A DNA stretch of 64,000 bases from Amycolatopsis anabasis (GTDB taxonomy: Bacteria > Actinomycetota > Actinomycetes > Mycobacteriales > Pseudonocardiaceae). The stretch is from assembly GCF_009765355.1 (NCBI RefSeq), contig NZ_VTHK01000031.1, positions 52,293 through 116,292 of the forward strand, in the 5' to 3' direction. The position numbers and the translations under genes were made by a program. A model generated the notes under the pieces. That model saw only the letters and a program-made list of their open reading frames with translations, made no database searches and was not told the DNA's origin. Below, piece after piece: positions 57,457 through 64,000 of the stretch. The stretch's first letter is position 1; each line of letters starts with the position of its first letter.

Positions 57457-57906
57457 TTAGACGAATCCCCACTCCAAGGGGTTGGGATTCATGTACTGCT
57501 CGCCCGCCGGGGAGACCTCGAACAGCTCGACAATGTAGCCGCCCGGCATCTCGAATCGGCCCTGGTAGCCGATGGGAACGGGTGTCTTTCCCTGGAGCAC
57601 TGTCATCCCCGCGGCCTCGGCCGCCTTGAAGGTGGCCTCCATGTCATCGGTCTTGTAGATGACTTTCGTCTTGGCGAGGTATTCCGGGAACCCGTCGAGT
57701 GAGTCGGTGATGACTGCGGAGATGTTGCCCAGCTCCGACGTGATGCCGACGACCTGCAGGTTGTTCAACCGCGGAATCCTGAACACGTACTCAAGGCGTG
57801 CGCTGAAGTTATGCAGGTAGCTCCGGACGAAATCCGGACCGTGGGCCACCTTCACAAAAACACGGATATACGGCTCGCCTGTCAGAGTCTTCGACAGATC
57901 AGACAT
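57457..57906 (-). CDS. VOC-family (glyoxalase/bleomycin-resistance-like) protein
   Basis: A 149-residue protein with two beta-alpha-beta-beta-beta units: ARLEYVFRIPRLNNLQVVGI, IYKTDDMEATFKAAEAAG and the terminal RFEMPGGYIVELFEVSP carrying the Glu ligand typical of VOC metal sites. ATG 57906 has AGGAG 8 bases upstream; an earlier in-frame start is unlikely. It could bind or detoxify a small molecule. It lies downstream of a quinone oxidoreductase on the same strand, 136 bases away. Confidence 0.85.
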   Translation of the reverse strand: MSDLSKTLTGEPYIRVFVKVAHGPDFVRSYLHNFSARLEYVFRIPRLNNLQVVGITSELGNISAVITDSLDGFPEYLAKTKVIYKTDDMEATFKAAEAAGMTVLQGKTPVPIGYQGRFEMPGGYIVELFEVSPAGEQYMNPNPLEWGFV

Positions 57907-58041
57907 GAACTTGCTCCTGCTCCAGCCCGAAGGCGAACGTCCACCCATGCCGTGTTCGGCTGCACGCCGACGATCACGCTTGACCATAGCCAGGCTCCGC
58001 TCGCCGCCGGCGCCGGGCCATCGGGCCGGGCGGCGTATGTG

Positions 58042-59001
58042 TCACAGGAGGATGACGGTGCGCTCGCCGGGTGCGTCCTGGTGGGCCCAGGCCGCCTCGA
58101 CCTGCTCGAGCGGGAAGGGGTGCGGGCGCACGGCCATGCCGCCCGCGGCGATCGCGGCGACGAGCTCGGTGAACTCCCGCTGCATGACGTCCATGGGGAC
58201 CGCTCCGATGCCGCTGCCCAGGACGCGGAATGCGTTGGAGCGCATGGCGTGTCCGGACAGCGTGATGGTGTCTCCGCCCATGCCGCCGATCTGCACCCAG
58301 TCGAGCAGGCGGGTGTGCTGGGTACGTGCCTCGAGGACGGCGCGCATGGCGAGTTCGGTGGGAGGTCCCCATACATAGTCGAGGACCACGTCGACCTCTG
58401 CGGCGGCCTCGGCGAGCGCGGCCGCGGTGGCGTCCTGGTCGGGGGTGAGTTGGACGATGTCGGCCGCGCCTTCGGTGGTGAGTTCGTCGAGGCGGGCGCG
58501 GTTGCGTCCGGCGGCGATCACGCGCTCGGCTCCGAGATGCTTGGCGACCTTGACGGCCATCGATCCGGCGTTGCCGGTCGCGCCATGCACCAGGACCGAT
58601 TGCCCGGCCTGGAAGGGCACCCGGGTGCGCAGCGCGGCCCACGAGGACAAGGCCGGGTTCATGGTGGCGACCAGGAGTGCGGGGTCGGTTCCGTCCGGGA
58701 CGGGGATGGCGGTGGCCGGGTCGATGGCGATGCGCTCGGCCAGGGAGCCCGCGCCCATCGGCATGACGAAGGCGAGGCTGCCGTCGGCCCGGCGGATTAC
58801 GGCGTCGGCGCCGGCCAGGGCAGGCAGCGTCTTGGGGCTGGTGTAGTGCTTGCCCGCGGCGATTCCCTTGGTGGCACGGTGCACGCCGACGGCGAGGACG
58901 TCCACCATTTCCTGGCCGGGGGCAGCCTCGGGGGCAGGGATGGAGCGGAAGTGCGGCGGCTCGTCGAATGACTCCACGAGCGCGGCATTGATCATGGACA
59001 T
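58042..59001 (-). CDS. Zinc-free quinone oxidoreductase-like MDR protein
   Basis: A 319-residue medium-chain dehydrogenase: MINAALVESFDEPPHF, GVHRATKGIAAGKHY, NADPH motif VLVHGATGNAGSMAVKVAKHLG, and VLDYVWGPPTELAM. No zinc-binding cysteines. ATG 59001 has an AGGGA ribosome-binding site; ATG 58995 is close. It is divergent from a TetR regulator with a strong inverted repeat between the starts, so it is probably the regulated gene. Confidence 0.9.
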   Translation of the reverse strand: MSMINAALVESFDEPPHFRSIPAPEAAPGQEMVDVLAVGVHRATKGIAAGKHYTSPKTLPALAGADAVIRRADGSLAFVMPMGAGSLAERIAIDPATAIPVPDGTDPALLVATMNPALSSWAALRTRVPFQAGQSVLVHGATGNAGSMAVKVAKHLGAERVIAAGRNRARLDELTTEGAADIVQLTPDQDATAAALAEAAAEVDVVLDYVWGPPTELAMRAVLEARTQHTRLLDWVQIGGMGGDTITLSGHAMRSNAFRVLGSGIGAVPMDVMQREFTELVAAIAAGGMAVRPHPFPLEQVEAAWAHQDAPGERTVILL

Positions 59002-59031
59002 GCGCGTTTCCCTTGCTTGACGCACGGCACC

Positions 59032-59057
59032 GTTAAGATACTGATCGGTTTCTTAAC
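59032..59057. promoter_or_regulatory. Probable TetR operator GTTAAGA-N12-TCTTAAC
   Basis: GTTAAGA at 59032-59038 and TCTTAAC at 59051-59057 form a perfect 7-bp inverted repeat in the divergent promoter. The sequence GTTAAGATAC at 59032 is repeated exactly at 59080-59089, a third half-site. This is a likely TetR binding region. Confidence 0.65.
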
Positions 59058-59145
59058 GCGTCGAGTGTACGGCTGCAGGTTAAGATACGCAAGCGGATCC
59101 AATCGCATGGCGAAATGCCATGAAAATCGACATACGGGGGTACCG

Positions 59146-59766
59146 GTGAGTGAGCGGCGCAGAGAACGCACCCCCACCCGGCGTAGGGGCGCCGCCCTGG
59201 AGAACGCGATAACCGATGCCGCCTGGGACATACTCGTCGAGCACGGCTACAACGGCTTCACCTACGAGGCCATCGCAGCACGCGCCGGAACCAGCAAACC
59301 GGTGCTCTACCGGCGCTGGCCGCAGCGCGAGGACCTCCTCATCGCCACGCTCGCCCCTCACTGGCGTCCACTCGACGTTCCTGACACCGGCTGCCTGCGC
59401 CAGGACGCCCTCACCCTCCTGCGTACGGTCAACGCCGAGCGGGCCCGCACGGTGATACTTCTGCGCATCCAGCTGGCGGATCACTTCCGCGAGACCGGCA
59501 CCACCTTCAAAGACCTGCGCAGCCGCCTCCACCCCACGGACCAACAGCCCCCCTTCGCGACGCTTGTCGACCGCGCCGTCAAACGTGGCGAGCTTACGGA
59601 TGTACCGCGACCCGATCGCGTGGTGAACCTGCCCTTCGACCTGGTGCGCCACGACATGCTGATGGCCATGGGTGCGGTACCGGACGAGACGATCGTCGAG
59701 ATCGTGGACACGGTATGGCTACCACTGCTCGGCCTGCCACTCCACGGCACGCAAGCAGGACCCTGA
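59146..59766 (+). CDS. TetR-family transcriptional regulator
   Basis: A 206-residue regulator: NAITDAAWDILVEHGYNGFTYEAIAARAGTSKPVLYRRW (HTH core AIAARAGTSKPVLYRRW), with a TetR_C_16-like C-terminal domain. GTG 59146 is close to the HTH as in homologues; the open frame upstream to 59017 overlaps the operator and is not likely translated. It is divergent from the quinone oxidoreductase gene, which it probably represses. The 191 bases after it hold no gene. Confidence 0.92.
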   Translation: MSERRRERTPTRRRGAALENAITDAAWDILVEHGYNGFTYEAIAARAGTSKPVLYRRWPQREDLLIATLAPHWRPLDVPDTGCLRQDALTLLRTVNAERARTVILLRIQLADHFRETGTTFKDLRSRLHPTDQQPPFATLVDRAVKRGELTDVPRPDRVVNLPFDLVRHDMLMAMGAVPDETIVEIVDTVWLPLLGLPLHGTQAGP

Positions 59767-59957
59767 GCTGCCGCGATGACGTTCCGCCGCAACTTCCGAA
59801 CCCTCAGGGGCTCCGCCCTGGGTGCCGAACCGAGGGGGAACCCTCACAGCACCACGACCGAGCAGGCGGCTGCCACCGCCGTGCCACGCCCCGGCGCCGG
59901 ACACGCCGAGTCCTGGCCACACTGGCGGATGCGCGGCGGAGGGAGACGGCGACTGCG

Positions 59958-60557
59958 TCACTCTGCGACGGTGGCGGGTTCTCCGGGTAGTTCAGGGCCG
60001 GAATGTGCAGTTCCGGTAAGAAGAACGGCGAGCACCCGGTCTCGCTGGACCGCGCCAGCGTGGAGGTCCAGACAGTTCTGTGTTGTCCCCGCCGCGGCGG
60101 CCGCGAGGAACGGTACGTCGGCCCACGACAGGTCCGGGCGCACAGCGCCCGCCCGCTGTGCGCGTTCGGTCGCCCGGCGAATGAGATCGCGCAACCGTTC
60201 GCGCGCCATGTCGGCCTCGGGACTTCCGCCCTGCGCGACCAAGGCGTCCGACAGGCCCTTGTTTTCCACCTGGGACAACGTGAACGCCCGCAGCAGCCCG
60301 GCGAAACCCCGGCCTGGATCGGGATCCTCAAGCACGGCCCGCGCCTTGTCCTCGAGTTCGCCGATAACCTCCAGCAGGATCGTCTCGAGCAACGCCTGTC
60401 GTGATGGGAAGCGCCGGTAGAACGTGCCCGGTCCGACACCGGCCCGCTTGACGATCTCGTTGGTCGACACCTCAAGTCCGACTTCCGCGACGGCTTTTCG
60501 CGCCGCCGCGACCAGTGCTTCCTCGCTTCGCCGGGCGTCCGCCCGCAGTCCTGTCAT
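59958..60557 (-). CDS. TetR-family transcriptional regulator
   Basis: About 199 residues. HTH: EALVAAARKAVAEVGLEVS, then EIVKRAGVGPGTFYRRFPSRQ. The C-terminal domain resembles TetR_C_33-like (SBP_bac-independent) regulators. ATG 60557 is preferred to 60566. The gene is divergent from two SDR genes; a near-perfect 43-bp palindrome fills the space between, so it must regulate both sides. Confidence 0.92.
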   Translation of the reverse strand: MTGLRADARRSEEALVAAARKAVAEVGLEVSTNEIVKRAGVGPGTFYRRFPSRQALLETILLEVIGELEDKARAVLEDPDPGRGFAGLLRAFTLSQVENKGLSDALVAQGGSPEADMARERLRDLIRRATERAQRAGAVRPDLSWADVPFLAAAAAGTTQNCLDLHAGAVQRDRVLAVLLTGTAHSGPELPGEPATVAE

Positions 60558-60559
60558 AT

Positions 60560-60602
60560 CCCCCACGCTAGACGGAGAAGTGTTCTCCGCCTAACGTGGG
60601 GG
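60560..60602. promoter_or_regulatory. 43-bp near-perfect palindromic operator
   Basis: The outer arms CCCCCACG (60560-60567) and CGTGGGGG (60595-60602) and the inner arms CGGAGAA (60573-60579) and TTCTCCG (60583-60589) share one centre at 60581. Only two of the intervening position pairs fail to match. It covers almost the whole gap between the divergent TetR and SDR starts and lies within 3 bases of both, leaving little room for a leader. Confidence 0.8.
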
Positions 60603-60603
60603 C

Positions 60604-61347
60604 ATGAGAAGACGAGTTTGGCTGCTCACCGGCGCGTCAGGCGGCCTGGGCTCGACACTGGCGCGGTTAGCCTCGGCAGCCGGGGACGAAGTGGTCGCTA
60701 TCGGCCGGAAATCCGTCGACATCACCGACCCTGCACAGGTCCGGTGGGCTGTCGCCGAGGCCGCCGCCACCTTCGGCCGGATCGACGTCGTGGTGAACAA
60801 CGCCGGTTATGCGGCGGCCGGCGCCTTCGAGGAGCTGTCCGACGCGGCGCTGCGCGAACAGTTCGAGGTCAACTTCTTCGCGGCCGCCGACGTCCTGCGG
60901 GCGACGCTGCCGTACCTGCGGGCCGCTCGCTCTGGCCACATCGTGCAGATCAGCTCGCTGGCCGGTCAGATCGGTGCCCCTGGCATGAGCGCGTACACGG
61001 CAAGCAAACACGCGCTCGAAGGGTTGTCGGTGTCGCTCGCCGAGGAACTGGCCCCGTTCGGTATCCGGGTCAGCATCGTCGAACCGGGCGCCATCAACAC
61101 TGGCTTTCGTCGGAGCTGGGCCGAACGCGAGCGTCCCGGGACGATCGCCGACTACGACGGGCTGGACCGTATCGGGCGCGACGCCCGTCGACCGACCGAA
61201 CCGGAGGAGGTGGCCGCCGCGATCCTCGCGCTGGTCGACCTGCCGGAACCACCATTGCGGCTGCCCGTCGGCAGCGATGCCGCCGCCGGAATCCGCGCCG
61301 CCCGTACCCGCCAGCTGGCCGACTTGGAGACCCGATGGACCGCCTGA
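60604..61347 (+). CDS. SDR-family oxidoreductase
   Basis: A 247-residue classical SDR: WLLTGASGGLGSTLARLASA (TGxxxGxG), VVVNNAGYAAAG, IVQISSLAGQIG with catalytic Ser, and YTASKHALEGLS (YxxxK). All active-site residues are present. The ATG follows the operator by one base, so the mRNA may be leaderless. It overlaps the next SDR by 13 bases. Both are probably under the divergent TetR. Confidence 0.93.
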   Translation: MRRRVWLLTGASGGLGSTLARLASAAGDEVVAIGRKSVDITDPAQVRWAVAEAAATFGRIDVVVNNAGYAAAGAFEELSDAALREQFEVNFFAAADVLRATLPYLRAARSGHIVQISSLAGQIGAPGMSAYTASKHALEGLSVSLAEELAPFGIRVSIVEPGAINTGFRRSWAERERPGTIADYDGLDRIGRDARRPTEPEEVAAAILALVDLPEPPLRLPVGSDAAAGIRAARTRQLADLETRWTA

Positions 61348-62063
61348 CCGGAAAGACCGCGTTGATCACCGGCGGCAGCGAGGGAATTGGCCTTGCCATC
61401 GCTACCGCGTTCGCGCGGGAAGGGGCAAACCTCGTGCTGCTCGCCCGCGACAAGCGCAAGCTCGGCGCCCTGACACTGCCCAACACGCGCACCGTTGCCG
61501 TCGACCTCAACGACGAGGACGCACTCATCGCCGCTGTCGACCCCCTGGACGTCGACGTGCTCGTGAACAACGTCGGTCTCTCACACATGCCGCCGCTGGC
61601 CGAACTCACCAAGCCCCAGTTCGACGCGATGGTGCACCTCAACCTGCGCGTGCCGGTCGTGCTGACCCAGTTGTTGCACGAGCGGCTGACCGCGATCGTG
61701 AACATCTCCAGCTACTGGGCGGACAAGATGGTCGCCGGGCGCCCGTCCTCGGTCTATTCGGCCACCCGCGGCGCGCTCAACTCGCTCACCAAGGCACTGG
61801 CCAACGAGCTCGGTCCGCACATCCGGGTCAACGCCATCGCACCCGGCTCAATCCGCACTCCGACGTTCGAACGCGCCTACCTCGCGCAGATGACCTCGGA
61901 CCAGCGCGCGGATTACGAGCACTACGTGCACGACGCGTATCCGGCCCAGCGGATCGGCGAACCCGAGGACGTGGCCGAAGCCGCCGTTTACCTCGCCTCA
62001 GACGACGCCCGCTGGGTGACCGGCACAGTGCTGCACGTCGACGGCGGATTGACGGTCAGATAG
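61335..62063 (+). CDS. SDR-family oxidoreductase
   Basis: A 242-residue classical SDR: TALITGGSEGIGLAIATAFA, VLVNNVGLSHMP, IVNISSYWADKM, YSATRGALNSLTKALA (here Y-SATR replaces YxxxK with Arg in the lysine position) and the C-terminal WVTGTVLHVDGG. The Lys-to-Arg change in YxxxK is unusual and may lower activity. It overlaps the preceding SDR gene by 13 bases. Confidence 0.9.
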   Translation: MDRLTGKTALITGGSEGIGLAIATAFAREGANLVLLARDKRKLGALTLPNTRTVAVDLNDEDALIAAVDPLDVDVLVNNVGLSHMPPLAELTKPQFDAMVHLNLRVPVVLTQLLHERLTAIVNISSYWADKMVAGRPSSVYSATRGALNSLTKALANELGPHIRVNAIAPGSIRTPTFERAYLAQMTSDQRADYEHYVHDAYPAQRIGEPEDVAEAAVYLASDDARWVTGTVLHVDGGLTVR

Positions 62064-62447
62064 GACCCACGCGACGACACCATCCGGATGGACCGGTCTC
62101 AACCTCAACGCCGCCACCAACGAAGCCCCCGAAACCGGCCCCTGGCAATACAACCCGATCTTGAACTCCTCCACGACACGGACCCACGGCTGGCCACCTT
62201 GGGACGGCAGCCCGTGCTGCCGATGTACTTCCGGCCGACCTATCACCAGAAGCGGCGCCTCACAGACCTGCTCTCCACCGCCCCCGGACTCCGAAACGGC
62301 GTCGGCCACCTCGCACCGGAAGCGGTGGCGCATCCGGAACCGGCCGCCGACCACGTGACAACCCGCTTCTCGCCCCACGAACCCTCGCCCGAGCAGACAG
62401 CACCTGCTCAGCCAGGCTGACGGGCTTCCCAGGGGTGGCACGGACAG
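62064..62447. other. Gene-poor stretch
   Basis: No supported gene. A plus-strand frame (62088-62420) stays open with GC-rich third positions and reads LPMYFRPTYHQKRRLTDLL and APGLRNGVGHLAPEAVA. It has no ribosome-binding site and no recognised family. It may be part of a decayed mobile-element gene. Confidence 0.35.
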
Positions 62448-63567
62448 TCAGCGGAACAGGCGGAAGAACCCGCGCACCTGCTTGACCAGCGACTCCGGCT
62501 GCTCCAGGGCGGCGAAGTGGCCGCCTCGCGGCAGCTCCTCGAACCAGCGCAGGTCGGTGAACCGCAGCTCGGCCTCCCGCCGCGACGGGCGGGTTATGTC
62601 GCGTGGGTAGACCGACAGCCCGGACGGCGCGGTCACCTTGTCCCGGAAGTGGGCGAAGCTCTCCCAGTACAGGCGCGCCGACGACGTGGCCGACGCGGTG
62701 AACCAATAGACCGAGATCTCGTCAAGGATCGTCTGCCGCGACAACGCGTCCTCGGGATGGCCGTCGTTGTCCGTCCACGCCCAGAACTTCTCGGCGATCC
62801 AGGCGGCCTGCCCCGCCGGGGAGTCGGTGAGGCCGTAGCCGAGCGTCTGCGGCCGGGTCGCCTGGATCGCCGAGTACCCCCGGCCGGTGCGCTGGAACTC
62901 CTTCTCGGCCGCGAGATTCGCCCGCTCCGCGGGCGTCGGGTCGTCGAACGTGCCCGCCGCCACGGATCCCAGGTTCAGGTGCACGCCGGCGACCCGCTCG
63001 GGCGCCACCTCGCCCAGCGCGCCGGACACCGCAGAACCCCAGTCCCCGCCCTGCGCGCCGTACCGCTGGTAACCCAGCGAAACCATCAACGTGTCCCAGG
63101 CGCGCGCGATGCGCGTGACCCCCACCCGGTCGTCGACGGCTTGTCACTCCAGCCGTACCCGGGCAACGACGGCGCGACCACGTGGAACGCGTCCGCCGGA
63201 TCCCCGCCGTGCGCGCGCGGATCGGTCAGCGGGCCGAGGACCTCCAGGAACTCCAGCACCGAACCGGCCACCCGTGCGTGAGCACGAGCGGGAACGCGTC
63301 CGGCTCCGGCGAGCGGACATGCAGGAAGTGAACGCCCAGCCCGTCAATCGTGTCGCGGTACTGCGGGAAGGCGTTCAGCCGCTCGGCGAACCCGAAGTCG
63401 TAGTCCTCGGCCCAGCTGCGGCACAGCTCCCGCGCATACGCCAGCGGCAACCCCTGCGACCAGTCGTCCACCGGCTCGCGCTCGGGCCACCGCGTCCGTC
63501 GCAACCGTTCACGCAGATCCGCGATCTCGGCTTCGGTGATGCTGACCCTGAATGGCTCAGCGGCCAC
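62448..63567 (-). pseudogene. Epoxide hydrolase with two frameshifts
   Basis: Three frames together encode a full epoxide hydrolase of the EHN/alpha-beta hydrolase type (~370 aa). Frame 1: RVSITEAEIADLRERLRRT to PLVLTHGWP. Frame 2: GSVLEFLEVLGPLTDP to PSLPGYGWSDKPS. Frame 3: VTRIARAWDTLMVSLGY, nucleophile loop QGGDWGSAVSGAL, EFQRTGRGYSAIQATRP and the catalytic His in RGGHFAALEQP. Each break needs one missing base in a G-run (near 63270 and 63125). It is either a recent pseudogene or affected by sequencing error. Confidence 0.85.
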
Positions 63568-63829
63568 GGCAGGCTCCCTTCCTCGGTAAAGGCGTTATCG
63601 GATCAGATGCAGGTGGACCGTCGTCGCGGACTCCCACGCGTGGCGTCGGGTTCGGGGCGGCGGTAGGGCGCCGGGTCAGGCTGAGGACGAGTCCGGCCAG
63701 GGGGAGTGCCGCGAGCACGGCGAGGGCCACCGGCACCGGCACGATGCCGGACAGACCCGCGACAGCGGCACCCAAAACACCCGCCAACCCGTCACGGAAC
63801 CGTCCCTCCCGACCTGCGCCAACACGCAC
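63557..63829 (-). pseudogene. MFS transporter C-terminal tail fragment
   Basis: A frame with DGLAGVLGAAVAGLSG and VPVALAVLAALPLAGLVLSL, one to two transmembrane helices like the end of a DHA1-type MFS exporter, followed by a basic tail. The sequence upstream (rightward) is a DNA ligase fragment in another frame, so the first ~370 residues of the transporter are gone. It overlaps the epoxide hydrolase start region by 11 bases. Confidence 0.55.
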
Positions 63830-64000
63830 ATCTAATAGGGAAATGCAGCGCGTGCAGCACCGCCGGGGCGCTCACCTGCTCCAGCGGATTCGGCTCCGGC
63901 GCCAGCTCCGGGTTCGCCTCGACCAGCCCGCGCAGCTCGTCCTCGATCGCGTCGTACTCGGCGTCCGCCACCAGCGGCGAGCCCCGGTAGTAGGCGTCCC
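63792..64000 (-). pseudogene. ligA: NAD-dependent DNA ligase fragment at the window edge
   Basis: The leftward frame entering from the right edge reads DAYYRGSPLVADAEYDAIED, then ELRGLVEANPELAPEPNP and QVSAPAVLHALHF. This is the N-terminal Ia domain of NAD-dependent DNA ligase LigA, where two tyrosines bind NMN. From about 63838 it loses similarity and stops at 63792. The adenylation domain is missing on this side, so the gene is truncated and joined to an MFS remnant. The true start lies beyond the window. Confidence 0.7.

Noticed and set aside
1..64000. tRNA genes, rRNA genes, CRISPR arrays, prophage structural genes
   Set aside because: None was seen on either strand; no cloverleaf-like GGTTCGAATCC signature, spaced repeats or phage proteins were found by reading.

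Overview
The window is high-GC DNA (about 70%) with strongly GC-biased third codon positions, frequent GTG starts and ATGA/GTGA start-stop overlaps. It encodes a SARP regulator, a WhiB protein, Ser/Thr kinase-WD40 proteins and F420-type enzymes. This points to a filamentous actinomycete, most like Amycolatopsis or another Pseudonocardiaceae. No tRNA, rRNA or CRISPR array was seen.

Layout. (1) 0-4.7 kb: end of a response regulator, its histidine kinase, then a leftward flavodoxin-like reductase, a 14-TM drug exporter and a LysR regulator. (2) 4.8-13.4 kb: a tight rightward operon. It starts with the two enzymes that make 3-amino-4-hydroxybenzoate (GriI- and GriH-like). Two acyl-AMP ligases, two carrier proteins, a complete ketosynthase, a half-length ketosynthase without catalytic residues, a Cys-rich protein and a reductase/epimerase follow. 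It reads as a small natural-product pathway. (3) 13.4-14.7 kb: a leftward 42-aa Asp-rich peptide gene directly upstream of an extended PIMT-like methyltransferase, a candidate aspartimide-peptide (imiditide-like) RiPP locus. (4) 14.8-16.4 kb: a class III nucleotide-cyclase-like protein and a CRP/FNR regulator with a cyclic-nucleotide-type pocket. (5) 16.7-18.8 kb: small metabolic genes.

(6) 18.8-29.2 kb: a leftward operon for a Pel/galactosaminogalactan-like exopolysaccharide. It holds a PelF glycosyltransferase, a polytopic membrane protein, an Agd3-like deacetylase and a shrunken copy of it, a GH114-type glycosidase lipoprotein, and nucleotide-sugar enzymes (nucleotidyltransferase, UDP-sugar dehydrogenase, two epimerases). 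(7) 29.6-33.6 kb: a small membrane protein, RidA, a cupin, and an ABC ATPase with a YhgE/Pip membrane protein. (8) 33.9-38.9 kb: a leftward three-gene unit of a DUF7019-like protein, a giant kinase-TPR-WD40 protein and a zinc-ribbon TPR protein. (9) 39.1-42.3 kb: a small ORF divergent from a SARP-NB-ARC-TPR regulator.

(10) 42.3-64 kb: a mosaic of regulator/oxidoreductase pairs (TetR, HxlR and WhiB regulators beside FAD, NADPH, SDR and F420 enzymes). Several pairs have clear palindromic operators. Between them lie gene fossils: a serine recombinase, an IS256-type transposase, an orphan MmyB domain, gluconokinase, a HAD hydrolase, a TetR gene, a DUF1905 protein, an epoxide hydrolase, an MFS tail and a DNA ligase fragment. 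This part looks like a recombination-prone accessory region in decay.
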